A stretch of 64,000 bases of DNA from Tridacna crocea (taxonomy: Eukaryota > Mollusca > Bivalvia > Cardiida > Cardiidae). Every line of letters begins with the position of its first letter. Positions within the stretch are counted from its first letter, which is position 1. Below the pieces are notes generated by a model. It was given only the letters and a program-made list of their open reading frames with translations. It searched no databases and had not been told where the DNA came from. Below are positions 1-13,500 of the stretch, in pieces. The position numbers were made by a program, and so were the translations under genes. The stretch lies in the NCBI GenBank assembly GCA_943736015.1, contig OX031062.1, forward strand, positions 27,191,462 through 27,255,461, read 5' to 3'.

Positions 1-845
1 TCATGTGACCTAATTCTTTGCTCATTCAAACTATCATCAAGACAAAGATTCTGACTTCTTTCCATAAATATTGGACAGAAAATGTAGTCTTTAGAGCATA
101 CACAAGGTACTTCAAAGGTCTGACCTGGTGACCTTGTTTTTGACCTAATATGACCTGTTTACTAACTCATTAAAGAGTATTGGACTGAAAATGTGGCCTC
201 TAGAGTGAACTCAAGGTTTTTCTAAAATTAGACCTAGTAACATGGTTTTGAAATCAAATTAACCATTTTAAAATTCATCTGAGATATTGTCAAGACAGTT
301 TTTCTTACCAAGTTTCATAATTATCAGATAGAAATGTTCCAGCCTCTTGAGCATATACAATGGTTCCTAAATATTTGTAATATGGACCTGTTTTCTTTTA
401 TCTGTCCATATGACCCATTTTCAAAATTGTTTGAGATATTATCAAAACATATTCTAACCAACTTTAAACAGTATTGGACAGAAAATGTGGCCTTCAGAGC
501 ATTCACAAGATTTTTCAAGGTTTTGACTCAGTGACCAATTTTTTGACTCACATGACCCATTTTTAAACTCTTTTTTTTTTCCCAGACATCATTAGGACAA
601 ACATTTGGACCAACATCAAGAATTTGAACTTAAACTGTGGCCTCTAGAGTGTGCCCAAGGGTTTTGAAAGACTTGACCGTGTAACCAAGTTTTGACTTCC
701 AATTAGCCATTTTCAAATTTGTCTGAGACACTGTCAAGACCGTTATTCTTACCCAGTGTCTTGCATATTGGACTGAAAATGTTGCCTCTAGAGCTTACAC
801 AAGGTAAAAGTTGATGACAGAAGAAGGACACAGATTCTATTTCAA
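1..845 (+). repeat. Old, diverged array of the 145-bp Helitron-like repeat
   Basis: Units with GACCTAGTTTTTGAC-, CATGACCCATTTTCAAAC-, and AAAATGTGGCCTCTAGAG-like blocks recur about every 145 bp. The right end (ACAAGGTAAAAGTTGATGAC) is the same as the end of the arrays at 31.0 and 58.0 kb. No intact hairpin terminus follows. The left end is cut by the window. Confidence 0.75.
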
Positions 846-1399
846 CAGTTTTTTCATCAGAAAGCCAAAAAGTAAAATAATGACTATCTACAATTCAGTT
901 TCATACTGGACAGAGAAAAAATGGAAAATATTAACAAACTGCTTTAAGCTCTTTTCTGATTTTAACCTAGTTAATTAAATACAATTCATTTTGACTGAAC
1001 ATGTATGCTCGTAAGATAGTTTATTTGATTACAGGATTAGGGTGGAATTAGGATAGTGAACGGAGCCCCTAACGTCAAGCAGTAATATAACATGCATAAG
1101 TATTGCCAATTTTTCTATTCATTAGCCCTTTACCAAACAATCCCTGGTTTTTACAACCCAGTGGAAGAAGACTTCTGAAAATATTGAGACCACAATTTTG
1201 ATTTCTACAATCACGTTTCAATGTTTGAGTCTCCTTTGTTTTGTTGTCTGCACATGCTTTCAATTTGGACAAGTATTTTGTTGTTTGGTAAAGAGTTAAT
1301 AATTCAGTGAAAACTGTAACTGCATCAAAGACAAAATCATAAGAATAGTTTTGACACACTGAAAACCTGGGAACTAATCCTGGATAGGGTTGGATACTG
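846..1399. other. Region downstream of the gene
   Basis: AT-rich DNA between the old repeat array and the stop codon. The right part is presumably 3' UTR. No other gene is seen. Confidence 0.5.
1020..1025 (-). promoter_or_regulatory. Candidate polyadenylation signal
   Basis: TTTATT on the plus strand is AATAAA on the gene strand, about 375 nt after the stop codon. It is the nearest canonical hexamer I noticed downstream. The sequence from 1026 to 1399 would be 3' UTR. Confidence 0.4.
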
Positions 1400-1500
1400 T
1401 CATATTTCATCTCTGGTCAATTTGTAGGGAGAACCATCAGCAGAAGTCACCCACTGTCTTTCATTTGTCTTTGTATTGTATTCATAGACACGCCCAGTCA
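1400..1500 (-). CDS. Cadherin exon 22 (C-terminus and stop)
   Basis: A 101-bp terminal exon with acceptor TTTTTAG/TGACT, ending at TGA 1400-1402. It encodes TGRVYEYNTKTNERQWVTSA, then DGSPYKLTRDEI. Joined to the end of exon 21 it reads DPVTGRVYEYNTKTNERQW, which resembles the second half of a WW domain. The last residues, DEI, fit a loose class III PDZ ligand. Both readings are inference. Confidence 0.85.
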
Positions 1501-4500
1501 CTAAAAATGTAAAGAAAAATAAGTGACTTTAACCTTTTACCATACAATCCCAACTTTTAATGACCCCTAGAAAGAAGCCTTTTGAAAACATTGTTGGAAA
1601 AGGAGAAAATGCTGGTAACTAGCATTTTCTCCTTTACCAACAATGTTTTTTACCCTTTCAAAGACAGAAACTATCACCTGAATCCAAAATTTTGCTGTTT
1701 GGTAAAGAGCTAATTCAATTTAGAAATAGAAAAAAAAAACATGAGAAAACAGTGATCCTTACATTGACAGTGAGCAGAGAAAATCAGAAAAAAGCATTAT
1801 CTCAGATGAATGAAATTACAACAAAAAATCCGAGAAGTAAAGAAATACAAATTATATGAAACAGCTTTGTACATCATATTTTCCCAACAATAAATTTATC
1901 TAGAAACTTAAGAATAATCTTTGAGTGAAAGTTTAAATTGAAATCAGTCAGAATCAATTTGACCAGAATGTCTCTTCACAGTTGATAATGAAAACCCAAG
2001 ATCATAATATATGTTTGTGCAATCAAATCTTGTTCTTTACTGTCCCCAAAAGCAACTTAGGTTATGCAAGGGACTTTAAGACTTAATTAAAAACAGACCT
2101 GGATCCACTGCTCTCCCATCAAAATGTCGTTTGGGTTTCAAAATTTCACCTTCATCTGCATTTGATTTTGAATCAGGTACAGTAGAAACAGAATCCTCCA
2201 ATCTTGGGGGTCTCTGCACAGGGGGTCTGTGTGTTGGAGGAAGTCGTTTAACAGGGTAGTTAATTTCTGTATGCAAAAATGGTGAATCTGATCTATAACG
2301 GGGAGCAGGGGAGTATACTGTCTCTGTTGGAACAGGACTGCTACGGCGTAATTTCTCTGGTTTTTTCTCAAAAATTGGTTCTGGAAACGGTGTGGTGTAC
2401 AGATTTACATCTTTTGGCTTGTCAAAAGATTTGTTTCCTGGCTGCAGGGGTACCCTCTTTGTCTGCAATCATTAATATTTACAAACCAAATAATACATGT
2501 TGACCTATAGCTTCCCTGATACAAAACTACAGCAGAAAATTTTGAAAACAACCTAAAGAAAATAAGCATGAAGAACACGAAGCAAACATCAGGAGAAAAC
2601 AAGAAATCGTAACAACCAATTTGTCCTTGTGACTACAAGATTATGTGCCACAAGAGCAATGTGTCTTGTCTAGGAGGTTATCAGTTTTATCATTTGCAAG
2701 GTTTTTTTCTTTCCCTATGATGATATAATAACCAAACAACAAAGAAGGCTAGGTCTGCACAAATGCACAGTTTAACCAAAGTAGTGAAATACAATCAATC
2801 AGTCAATCCAAATGTATCAAAATTTGTCCAAGTGATTACGAAGTGTTTTGTTTTATCTGTTATTACAGATGGTGATTGTATAAACCAAGAATGAGAATAA
2901 AAAATATAAAGTAATTTATGAATTTAAACTTTGCAGTCGTATGAATTAAATGATGTAGCTGAAAAAATAATTAATGTCTTTGAAATTGGGATTAGCCATT
3001 TTGGGAAAAGGAGAAAATGCTGATCATCATGATTTTCTGCATTTCAATAACATTAAGAAGCTTTTTTCTCATGGTTACCATAAAATAGGATTGTTTAGTA
3101 TTGGGCAAAAATGGTCAATTTAGAGCTTACAGCAGATGGCATTGGTAGGGCTACCACAGCTGGAGGTAAATTCTTCTTATCATATGATAGGTTCATGGTG
3201 TCATTTGCAGCTGAAAAATAAAATACAATATACATGTAATTATATCATTCAATCATTCACCAAAACATTTGCCTCCAGTAATAGCATTATCCAACAAAAA
3301 AAATGCAATTTTGATCTGAAATACCAGCAGGCTAAATTTTGCAATACAAACCAACCTGTAGAAGAGAAACAAAAATATTCAAAATAAAAGAAAACGATTG
3401 AAAACAACTAGGTCACCAAAGATCTAACAGGTACACAACACTCCTAGAGCTGTTCCCAGTTTTTTTTGTCAGACTGCCTAGAACGTCAGTGGTTCTATTT
3501 TGATGTGGACAATCAAGCAGTTGTTCAGGTCATTAACTCTCAGAAATGTAAATCAGACAGGTAACAAATCTTATCAGACATATGGTTCTAATATTATTGG
3601 TAAAAACATTGGAAAAAGGCTACCTACATATGTTTGAAAGGTAACACTTTTTTTTTCAATTTCTCATTCACATTGGGGACAGTTCAGAGCAGCAGCTCCA
3701 GAAGCATCAATAGCTCCAGTCAAGGTCCCACCCTTACATTGGAAAATTTAAGAGGTATATTAAGACACTCAACTTTTATCCTGCTAAATTAGTTAAATGA
3801 AGCTCTCAGTCAGTTTTTAACCCATTTCATCTGTATTTTATGAAGGTATAGTCATTTTTGTATCTTCAGACCAAATGTTGCCCCTCATGGTTGCAAGACT
3901 GCACAGATTGTGACAGAGAGAAAATGCATTTCATCTTTTGAAGGCCTAGCTCTTTACCAAACAGCAAGATTACAGACTGGTCCAAATTGGATGCATTTGC
4001 AGACAATAAATGTGACTTAAAAGTTGAAATTTGTTTTGGAAAAGACAGAAAAAATTGTGGGAAAAGGATAAAATGCTGCTTACCAGCATTTTCTCCTTTT
4101 CCCACAAGGTTTTCAAAAGGCTTCTTTCCAAGAAAGGCGGAATTGTGTGGTAAAGAGTCATGATGTACCTTGAAACCTGTAACAAACCTGTGTTTTGGCA
4201 ACCATGACAAAGGTTCTTGAAAACAATATGGGAAAAAAAAGAAAATACTGATAATCAGCATCTTCTCTTTACCCACAATTTTTTCTACCTTTTCAGTCCC
4301 TTGAGCCATATTTGAAGTATAATCAGCCAAACGTTTTCTGCATGAATGGCAGAATTTCTCAGCAAAACAAGCAGGCAATACTGGTATTCTCTTTTAATTG
4401 TTGCGGCTGACAAATCAAATGTGGCTTAAATGACAAGATTTGTCTTTGAAAAGATTGACAATATTTTGGTAAAAAGAGAAATGCTAGTTACAAGCATTTT

Positions 4501-7500
4501 TCATTTCACACTGCTGTTTTAAATGTTTTCAAATACACATTTGCTTCCAGGGATAACTAGAGCTGTCACTGAATGTGATTTAATACCCCTACCAGTAAGT
4601 GCTTTGACAGAAAAAAGTGTCAAGTTCAAAGTAATTCCTCAACCAGGAAGACTTGACACATGAAAAGTGCATTTTGCAAATCTTAAACATTATGATCAAT
4701 ATGTGCACAAATTTTCAATACAAGTGAAGGAAAACTGTAGGAGGAGTTTGCGACACAAAATTGCTAATATCTTGTGCACGGATGACACATGGACGGGAAG
4801 CACAGACAGGCACTTGGACAGACACAAGGACAGACAGACTGATTCCTCTATACTCCTGAAAATTTTTTTTTTTGTGGTGGTATAAAATCATCAAAGACAG
4901 AAAGAATAATATCAAATAGTCAGCAACATGCTAAAAGGGGCTTTTTGACATTTGTGTAAAGTGACATCTTGGATCAGCCTATGCAGTTAAGTGCAGACTG
5001 ATCCTAGACGTCACTTTACATCAACATTACATTTTGTCCTACAGTAGACTTGCATGAAATAGAAAATCACACACAATTGTAAAGTTTTGTCTTGGATCAG
5101 CTGGGCAGTCCTAATGTCCCTTTTTGTGTGTTGCAGGCTGATTAACCCATTACCACACAATCCCTACTTTTGATGCCCCTGAGAAAGAAGCTTGTAGAAA
5201 ACATGGTTGGAAAAGAAGAAAATGCTGGTAACCAGCATTTTCTCCTTTTCCCACAATGTTTTCTACCCTTCAAAAAAACAAATTTCAAATTTTCAGTCAC
5301 TTTTATTTTGGCATCTGCAGATGCTTTTGATTTCAAGTTTTGTCATGTGGTACTGAGTCAATACGAACTTACTCATAATTGTGTTATTTTTTGTGCTGAA
5401 CTGATTCTTTGCAACAGTATCTCCACCGTCATCATCTGCTACTTCAACCCGGTTTCGAGCAGGCGTGCTGCAAAAAAGGGAAAATTCCTGACTTTGGGCT
5501 AACATTTTACTAAACGATTTTATCTATTTTGAAATCTATTGAGGGAAGATGAGAAAATCCTGGTTACCTGCATTTTCTCCTTTACCACAATAATTTTTGT
5601 CAATTAAAAAGAAGATTTTATCATTTGAGCCACAATTAATATTTTGTCTGCATGTGTTTTTCACCCATTACCACAAAATCCCTTTTTCTGACAACCCTCC
5701 GAAAGAAGCCTTTAGAAAACATTGTGGGAAAAGGAAAAACTGCTGGTAACCAGCATTTTCTCCTTTTCCCACGATTTTTTCTACCTTTCACAAAACAAAT
5801 TTCAAATTTCCAGTCAGTTTTATTTCATCGCTGCAAATGCTTTCGATTTGGACAGGTCTAAAATTTTGTCGTTTGGTGATAGGTTAATATGTTAAGTCTA
5901 GAATTTTCATGAATTACATGTTTTGTATTATAGATGGCAAAATTGAAAAACTGCAAACACAAGAACATACCAGAATTTGGCAGAAACCAATTTGCACCAG
6001 ACAACACTAAAATATCTTTCTTTAATATTGATAATAATTTTTTGGCGTGTTATTCATGAAAAGATTTTAAAAACATTTGACAAAAGAGGAACAGCTTGGC
6101 ATGTGCAGTTTCTCCTTCCACCACACTAATTTCAAGTGTAAACGCACATCTTTTTCTGCCAGTGGCTCCTTTCCCACATCAAAATAATATTCACCAGTGG
6201 GAGTGAAATGAATTCTGATGCTTAACCCTTTACCACACAATCCTGACTTTGAATTACCCTGCAAAAGTGGCCTTTTCAAAACATTGTGGGGAAAGACAAG
6301 ATGCAGGCAAGAAGCATTTTCTCCTTTTCCCACAATGTTTTCTTCCATTCCTAAAACATTTTTTAAGTTTTCAGTCACACTTACTTTGTCATCTGACAAG
6401 TCTAAATTTTTGTCTCGGGTAAAGGGTAAAGTATCATCAATCTCACAAAGCAATTTGTCTCTGGAGACTGACCTGGGTGGAAATGTGTAACTATTTGTCG
6501 TTTTTCTAGGTTTCCATGGACCTTTTTACCCAATTATTCAATTTTTTTTTTAAATAAAATAGATTTTATAGATCCATAAATATGTTATGAATTGTTTGGT
6601 ATAATGCATCACCGAAATGCATTAACCTATTACCCCATAAGGCATTTCTATAGTATCTCTAATTGACCCAAAATAACAGATAGGATGAAGCCATTTTTTG
6701 TGTGTTTAGGACACCTTTTGATAGCGTAGAAAACATTGTGACAAAAGGTGAAAATGCTCATCATGAGCAATTTCACATTTTGCCACCATGTTTTCCAAAG
6801 GCTCCTACAAGCAATGCGTAGAAATGAGTAAAGGGTTAAACCCCCTTTTCACAAAGCATGTCTATTTGGTCATGTGGAATAGTTTAGTAAAGAGCTATTT
6901 GCCTAGCTAGGTAGCTGAATTGCTAAAATACTGGCCTAAAATAAACCCTAGGGTCCATATTCACCAACCGTTCTTAAGAACATTCTTTGGTTTATTCTTC
7001 AGAATTTTGTAAATGTGAAAGAAACAGGACTTCTGATTAACCAATTGGTTTAGCCAATCAGAAGTCCTGTTACTTTCACAGTCACAAAATCTTGAAGATT
7101 TAGGAAAATAACTTTCTTAAGAATGGCTCGTGAATATGGACCCAGGTGTCATCTGACCAAATAGCCGTGCTATGTGAAAAGGGTGGTTTAATGCATTTCA
7201 GCAATTCCATCTGGAGAAAGAAACCTCTTGAAAACCGGAAAATGATGAAATACTGGTAATCAGTATTTTCTCCTTTTCCAACAATGTTTTCTATCCTTTT
7301 AAAAAACAAAACTGATTCATATCTATTTTGTCATCAAAAATGCTTTCAATTTGGACAAGTATTAAATATTGTCATTTAGTAAAAGAGATAATAAGGACTC
7401 ACGACCCTGGCTTCCTGCAATACCATATGATATATGCAACCAGACTGCCAATCAGAAGGACACCAATCACTGCAGCCACTGATAACACAGCAATCCCTGC

Positions 7501-10500
7501 TGCGGTTTCTATCCATGGTTTAGAATCAGAGTCTGGGTCAGAATATTTCTCCACTCTTGTGATGGCAAACTGAGTCCAACTTATACCTTTGAAAATAGGA
7601 AAAAGATTAGAGCAAAAAAAAAAAGGGTTTACAACATGCATGTCTTCATTTGTTTTAACCCTTTACTCCATAAATACTCATTTCTATGCATTGCTTGTAG
7701 GAGCCTTTGGAAAACATTGTGGCAAAAGGTGAAATTGCTCGTGACGAGCAATTTCACCTTTTGCCACAAGGTTTTCTATGCTATCGAAAGGTGTCATGTT
7801 AACATAAGAAACGGCTTCATCCTTGCTGTTATTTAGGGTCAATTAGAGATACTATAGAAATGCCTTATGGGGTAAAGGGTTAACCCTCAGAGTAACAAAA
7901 CAAGCAAAATGGACAAGGTAATTCCCAACTTGCGTCTTTTCCTTTCCAACACCATTTCTTAGAAAAATTTCAATTAGTTGAGTGGCATATATACCATTTA
8001 ACTCTTTACCAAACGACCAAATTTTAGACTGGTCCATATTGAAAGCATTTGCAGATGATAAGATTAAAATGACTCAAATATTAAAATTTGCACTGGGGTG
8101 ATAGAAAACACTGTGGGAAAAGGAGAAAATGCTGGTTACCAGCATTTTCTCCTTTTTCCAAAATGTTTTCAAAAGGCTTCTCTTTTAGGGTCATCAAAAC
8201 CAGGGATTGTTTGGGAAAGGGTTTGAAGGTCTGTAACTGCTTTCAATATGTAAAGGTTAAAATTTGTGTTGTCTGGTTAAGACTTCACTACTTATAGAAG
8301 AGAACTTATAAATATAAAAAAAATGTTTAAAACTGATACTTAACTCTTAACCAAACAATAATATTTTAGACTTGTCCTAATTGAAAGCATTTACAGACAA
8401 CAAAATAAACCGGACTCAAATATTGAAACTTTACTTCAGAAGAGTAGAAAACATTGTGGTAAAAGGAGAAAATACTAGTTACCATCATTTTTTTCCTTTT
8501 CCCACAGTGCTTTCAAAGGGTTTCTTTCTCTAGGTAGTAAAAACCATGGATTGTTTGGTAAAGGGTTAAGCACAGACAGTAGCTACTTGCTGTGTATTTT
8601 TTATCATTTGCTTCAAATTTCAATAATTAAGTTCTGACCAATTGCTTGAAATCCAAATATGTCCTATAAGCCTTCACTCCATAGATACTCATTTCTACGC
8701 ATTGATTGTAGGAGCCTTTGGAAAACATTGTGGCAAAAGGTGAAATTACTCATCAAGAGCAATTTCACCTTTTGCCACAATGTTTTCTATGCTATCAAAA
8801 GGTGTCATATACCCATAAGAAACGGCTTCATCCTTGTTGTCACTTAGGGTCATTTAGAGATACCATAGAAATGCCTTGTGGGGTAAAGGGTTATATGTGA
8901 CTCAGTAAGATAGCCCTTGAAAATGTTGAGAATAACAGAGCAATAGCTTGTAACAATTAAATGCTCCTTTATCTGCTATGTTTCCTTTGCCTTTGCAACA
9001 ATTTATTATTATTATTTGATTAAGGCTTTCATCCTTCTCAAATGATCCTGTAGTTTTCTAAAAAAGTGGATAAAACTTTCTGAAAAATGTGTGGCAAATA
9101 AGCATTTATTTTTTCTCTCCCACAATATACCCACCCTCTCATCATTTGAGCCACATTTATGTTGTTGTTTACAAATTAATATGTATCAGTCTCAATATAA
9201 TGGAACACTGGGTGTAAGAAAAAATGAATACATATACCAGTAATGGCTGACGCAGGGGTCCCTGCATCATCAGCTGCTGTTATAGCATAAGCTTCATCAG
9301 CTGTGAGAAAGTTCTTGGCATTAGCAGTTTCACTCTCTTCATTGGCTGTGTCATCTTTTATTACATAGATACGCACCACAGAAGATCTATAGGATAAAAT
9401 GGCAATTAATATGTCAATGACAGTTTTCCTCAAGTTTTAATTGATCTTCTAAACTTCTTTTCATTATTGCATTAAATGTGACTTTCAGGCCTGTTATAAA
9501 CATTTATCAGTGAGTGAAAGCTAGGCGTTTACGGGAGAAAATGTGTAATAATCAGTTAACTCTTTACCACACGAGAAAATTTTAGACTGGTCCAAATTGA
9601 AAGCATTTGCAGATGACAAATAAAGGTGACTAAACAATAGAAATTTGTTGTGGGAAGGGTAGAAAACACTGTGGGAAAAGGAGAAAATGCTGGTTACCAG
9701 CATTTTCTCTTTTTCCCACAGTGTTTTCAAAAGGCTTCTTTCTTAGGCGCGTCAAAAGTAGGGATTGTGTGGTAATGGGTTAATACACAGTCCATAAATA
9801 CCAGGTTTTGTTTTATCAATATCTACAATCTGGGCCTACCTAGTAGACAACTTTTGTTCTTGTCAGAACTTCCCCTGAACCCGACCATATAGGAATTTGT
9901 TCCATATTTGAAACCTTTTTATGGGTTGTCTTAATGATATTAGTACAGCACAAACATAATTTTGTACAGATCTTTTTCTAATCGAGATCTGAACAAAAAA
10001 TCATTCGTGAAATGTACCCTACTCCTTCACAATACAAATTTCACATTTTCACTCTCGTTTATTTTGTTGCCTTAAATGTTTTCAATTTGGATAAACCTAA
10101 AATTTTATAGTGTGGTAATGGGTTAAAAGATTAATGCCATCATTTTAGCCATATTCCCTTTGTGGTCTTCCAAATGTTTTCAGTAAATAGGTCCACAATC
10201 TTGAAATCTTATATCAAGTGTTATATAAAATACTATACATACATAGATGAGACTGCCACAACACACCACCGTTTTGCTTGTGCAGTTGGATATGTAGTTT
10301 GGTACACAGTTGTTAATTGGGTAAGAAATGCTGTTTCAATGGCCAGGTATGATGCAACATCGATATTCATATAGTAATTTAGGATGACCTCAGATGGATT
10401 GTATGTATCTATACGAATAGTAGCTCCTGTGGACGAGTTCTGCTGGGGACTGCCACTGTCACGAGCAGCTGCATACATAAGATATCCGGTGTTTGCTGCT

Positions 10501-13500
10501 GCATTGGCTACCATGCTGACAACACCTATGCAAAACATAAAACAAGCAAATAATATCCCCAACACTTTACAAAACAAACCCAAGTTATTAACTACACTAA
10601 GAGAGAGGGCTTTTAAGTCTTTACCATATGAAGAAAAATTTTAAACTGGTCTAAATTGAAAGCATTTGCAGACGACAAATGTTGCTGAAATGATGATTCC
10701 TCTCTTTGATAGGGTAGAAAACATTGTGGGAAAAGGAGAAAATGCGGGTTACCAGCATTTTTATCTCAAGATTGTAAAAACCTGGGGTTGTCTAGTAAAG
10801 GGTTAAAATGCTGTGGGAATTGGAGGAAAAACAGATAACCAGCTGTTTCTGCTTTTCAAAACTTGCAAAAGACCTAATTTTTAACTTTGATGACATTTAA
10901 AAATATTGTCAACTGGTAGAGGATTCATAAACTTAAATTCGGCTATCTTCAAACTTGTAACAGTACTGCAAGAACACTTTTTTCTTGTTTGGCTCTTTCC
11001 CAAAAAATCTTCTTTTTTTTTTACGACCCTGAAAAAGGATCCTTTTGAAGAAATCGTGTGAAAAAGAGAAAATGCTGATAACCAGCATTTTCTCCTTTTC
11101 CCTCAATGTTTTTGAGTCACATTAATTTTGTTGTCTGCAAATGCTTTCAATTTCAATGAGTAAAATTTTGTCGTTTGGTAAAGATTTAAATGTTACTCTA
11201 CTAAGTCATACTCTAAAATTTAAAACAGATGCCAGAATATTTCATACTGACAAGGTTTCAGGTTTGCTTGGGTAAAAAGTTTAGGTAGAAGGCAATACAG
11301 TGATACTTTCAAAAAGCCATCACTGATGCAGTAGATGCAAAACATTTAAAAAACTATGCAAATGAAAAATAACCACAAATTTTCTATTTGCTGCAATGTT
11401 ACCTTTTCTTCAGTATCTTTGTCAAGGTATTTCATTCAATATGTTCCTTAACCTTCATTTGATAACTTACATAAACTGAAGTCCTATATGTGTTACTAGG
11501 TAAAAAATAATACGAGCCAAACTCTAGCAGTTTAACTCTTTACAATATGAAAAATTTTTAGACTGGTTCAAATTGAAAGCATTTACAGACGACAAAATCA
11601 ATGAGACTGCATAATTGAAATTTGGTTTGTAAAGGTTAGAAAACATTCTGGGAAAAGAAGAAAATGCTGGTTACCAGCATTTTCTCCTTTTCCCTTAATG
11701 TTTTCAAAAGGCATATTCTTAGTGGGGGAAGGGTGTTTAAAGTAGGGATTGTGTAGTAAATGGTTAATACATCTCTGAAATGCCATATACCTAACTAGTC
11801 ATCATATTATTAGGAATCGGTAAAACTGATTTATACAGCTAACTGAACGCTGGAATAGAATGACCATTGAATAGGTAGCAACTCTTTACCACACCAGAAA
11901 AATTTAGACTGGTCCAAATTGAAAGCATTTGCAGACGACAAAATAAAGGTGACTGAAAAATTGAAATTTGTTCTGAGAAGGGTAGAAATCACTGTGGGAA
12001 AAGGAGAAAATACTGGTTACCAGCATTTTCTCCATTTCCCACAGTGTTTTCAAAAGGCTTCTTTCTCAGAGGCGTCAAATGTAAGGATTGTGTTGTAATG
12101 GGTTAATGTTAAAGCACAGACTTTTAGACTGCAGGCCAACATGGGTGAAAAATTTTGTACGTACATCATTAAACCTCCTTTTCATGGAGCATCACTAATG
12201 AAAATTAGTAACTAGGTACCTCACAAATTTATAGCAAATGACTTGGAGTGGAGGTGAAACAACCCATTTGATAATGGTTATAATCTGAAGTTGGATTCAA
12301 AAATACATTTTGCCGAATAGAAGTGTATATATTTTTATGTATAAAAATATTTGACTTTTACCGACAAATTCTTCTTCTGCCGCAATGTTTTCAGGTCTGC
12401 TGCTAGATGCAAAGGTTTCTCTAGGTGATGAGTTATGAGGCAACTTTACAAAGAAAAGACAAATGAAAGAGTACCTGTAGTGCCGCTCAAAGTAAATAAA
12501 TGTGGATTGTTATTAAGCGTTGTGTAATACTCTATCACAGCATTGACTCCTATATCTGCATCTGTTGCTGTTATAGTGGTAACTGTTACCTGGCAGTCAT
12601 CATTGTATGCAATCTCAGAATTGTAAAATGTGGGAGAGAATATGGGAGCATTATCATTAGCATCTCCCACAGTGATTACAACAGAAGTTGAGAAAGACAA
12701 TGGTGGAATCCCTTGATCAGTGGCTATGAGAGTAAAATTGAAGAATTCATCAGTCTCTCTATCCATGACCTGTTGCATGTACAACACAGCAGTTGTAGAA
12801 TTAGGATATATATAAGTGTTTGCTCTTGTACCTTCTGTTGTAGAAGTATCAATAGAAAGTATTATATCATCATTGGCAAGTATATCAATATCTGAAAACA
12901 CTACACTAAGAATACTTGTATCAATTGCTGAATTTTCAATAACAGTTGCTGTGTACAATGAAGATCCAAAATTTGGAATATTATCATTTGTATCTGTGAT
13001 AGTAATGGACACTGTTGCAGTTGCTGTTAATGTACTACTGCCTGCATCCATGGCTCTTACAACAAACACATAAGTATCTTGTGTCTCTCGATCCAGATTT
13101 CCTGCTGTAGTTATTTCACCAGTGGCTGTGTTCAAACTAAAGTGTGTATTATCCCCAGTTATGTAATTCACCACAACATAAGTAACAATCGCATTAGTTC
13201 CAGTATCAGCATCAGATGCAGACACTGAATTAACAACTGTTCCACTAGGAACATTCTCTTCCACAGAAAAGCTATAGGTTGTGGTTGGATCAGGCTGAAA
13301 GACTGGACTGTTGTCATTCACATCTTCAATAGAGACAGTGGCAGTCAAAACAACACTCTGTTGAGGTGTTCCACCATCTGTTACTGTGACTTCTAAATTA
13401 TACAGAGGTGTTCTCTCTCTATCAAGTGAGTTAAAAACTTGTAGAAGTCCTGAACCAGAATCAATTCTAAAGTCATTGTCTGTGTTTCCATTAGTTATTG

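Noticed and set aside
1075-1410. 111-residue minus-strand ORF starting MKYDS
   Set aside because: It starts inside exon 22 in another frame and runs through the presumed 3' UTR.
3866-4378. 170-residue minus-strand ORF
   Set aside because: It spans MITE-A copy 2 and a MITE fragment. Its residues are translations of the hairpin (ENLVGKGENAG type), found in many unrelated ORFs here.
6067-6453. 128-residue minus-strand ORF
   Set aside because: It overlaps MITE-A copy 5 and has no domain. It is not phase-compatible with the cadherin exon chain.
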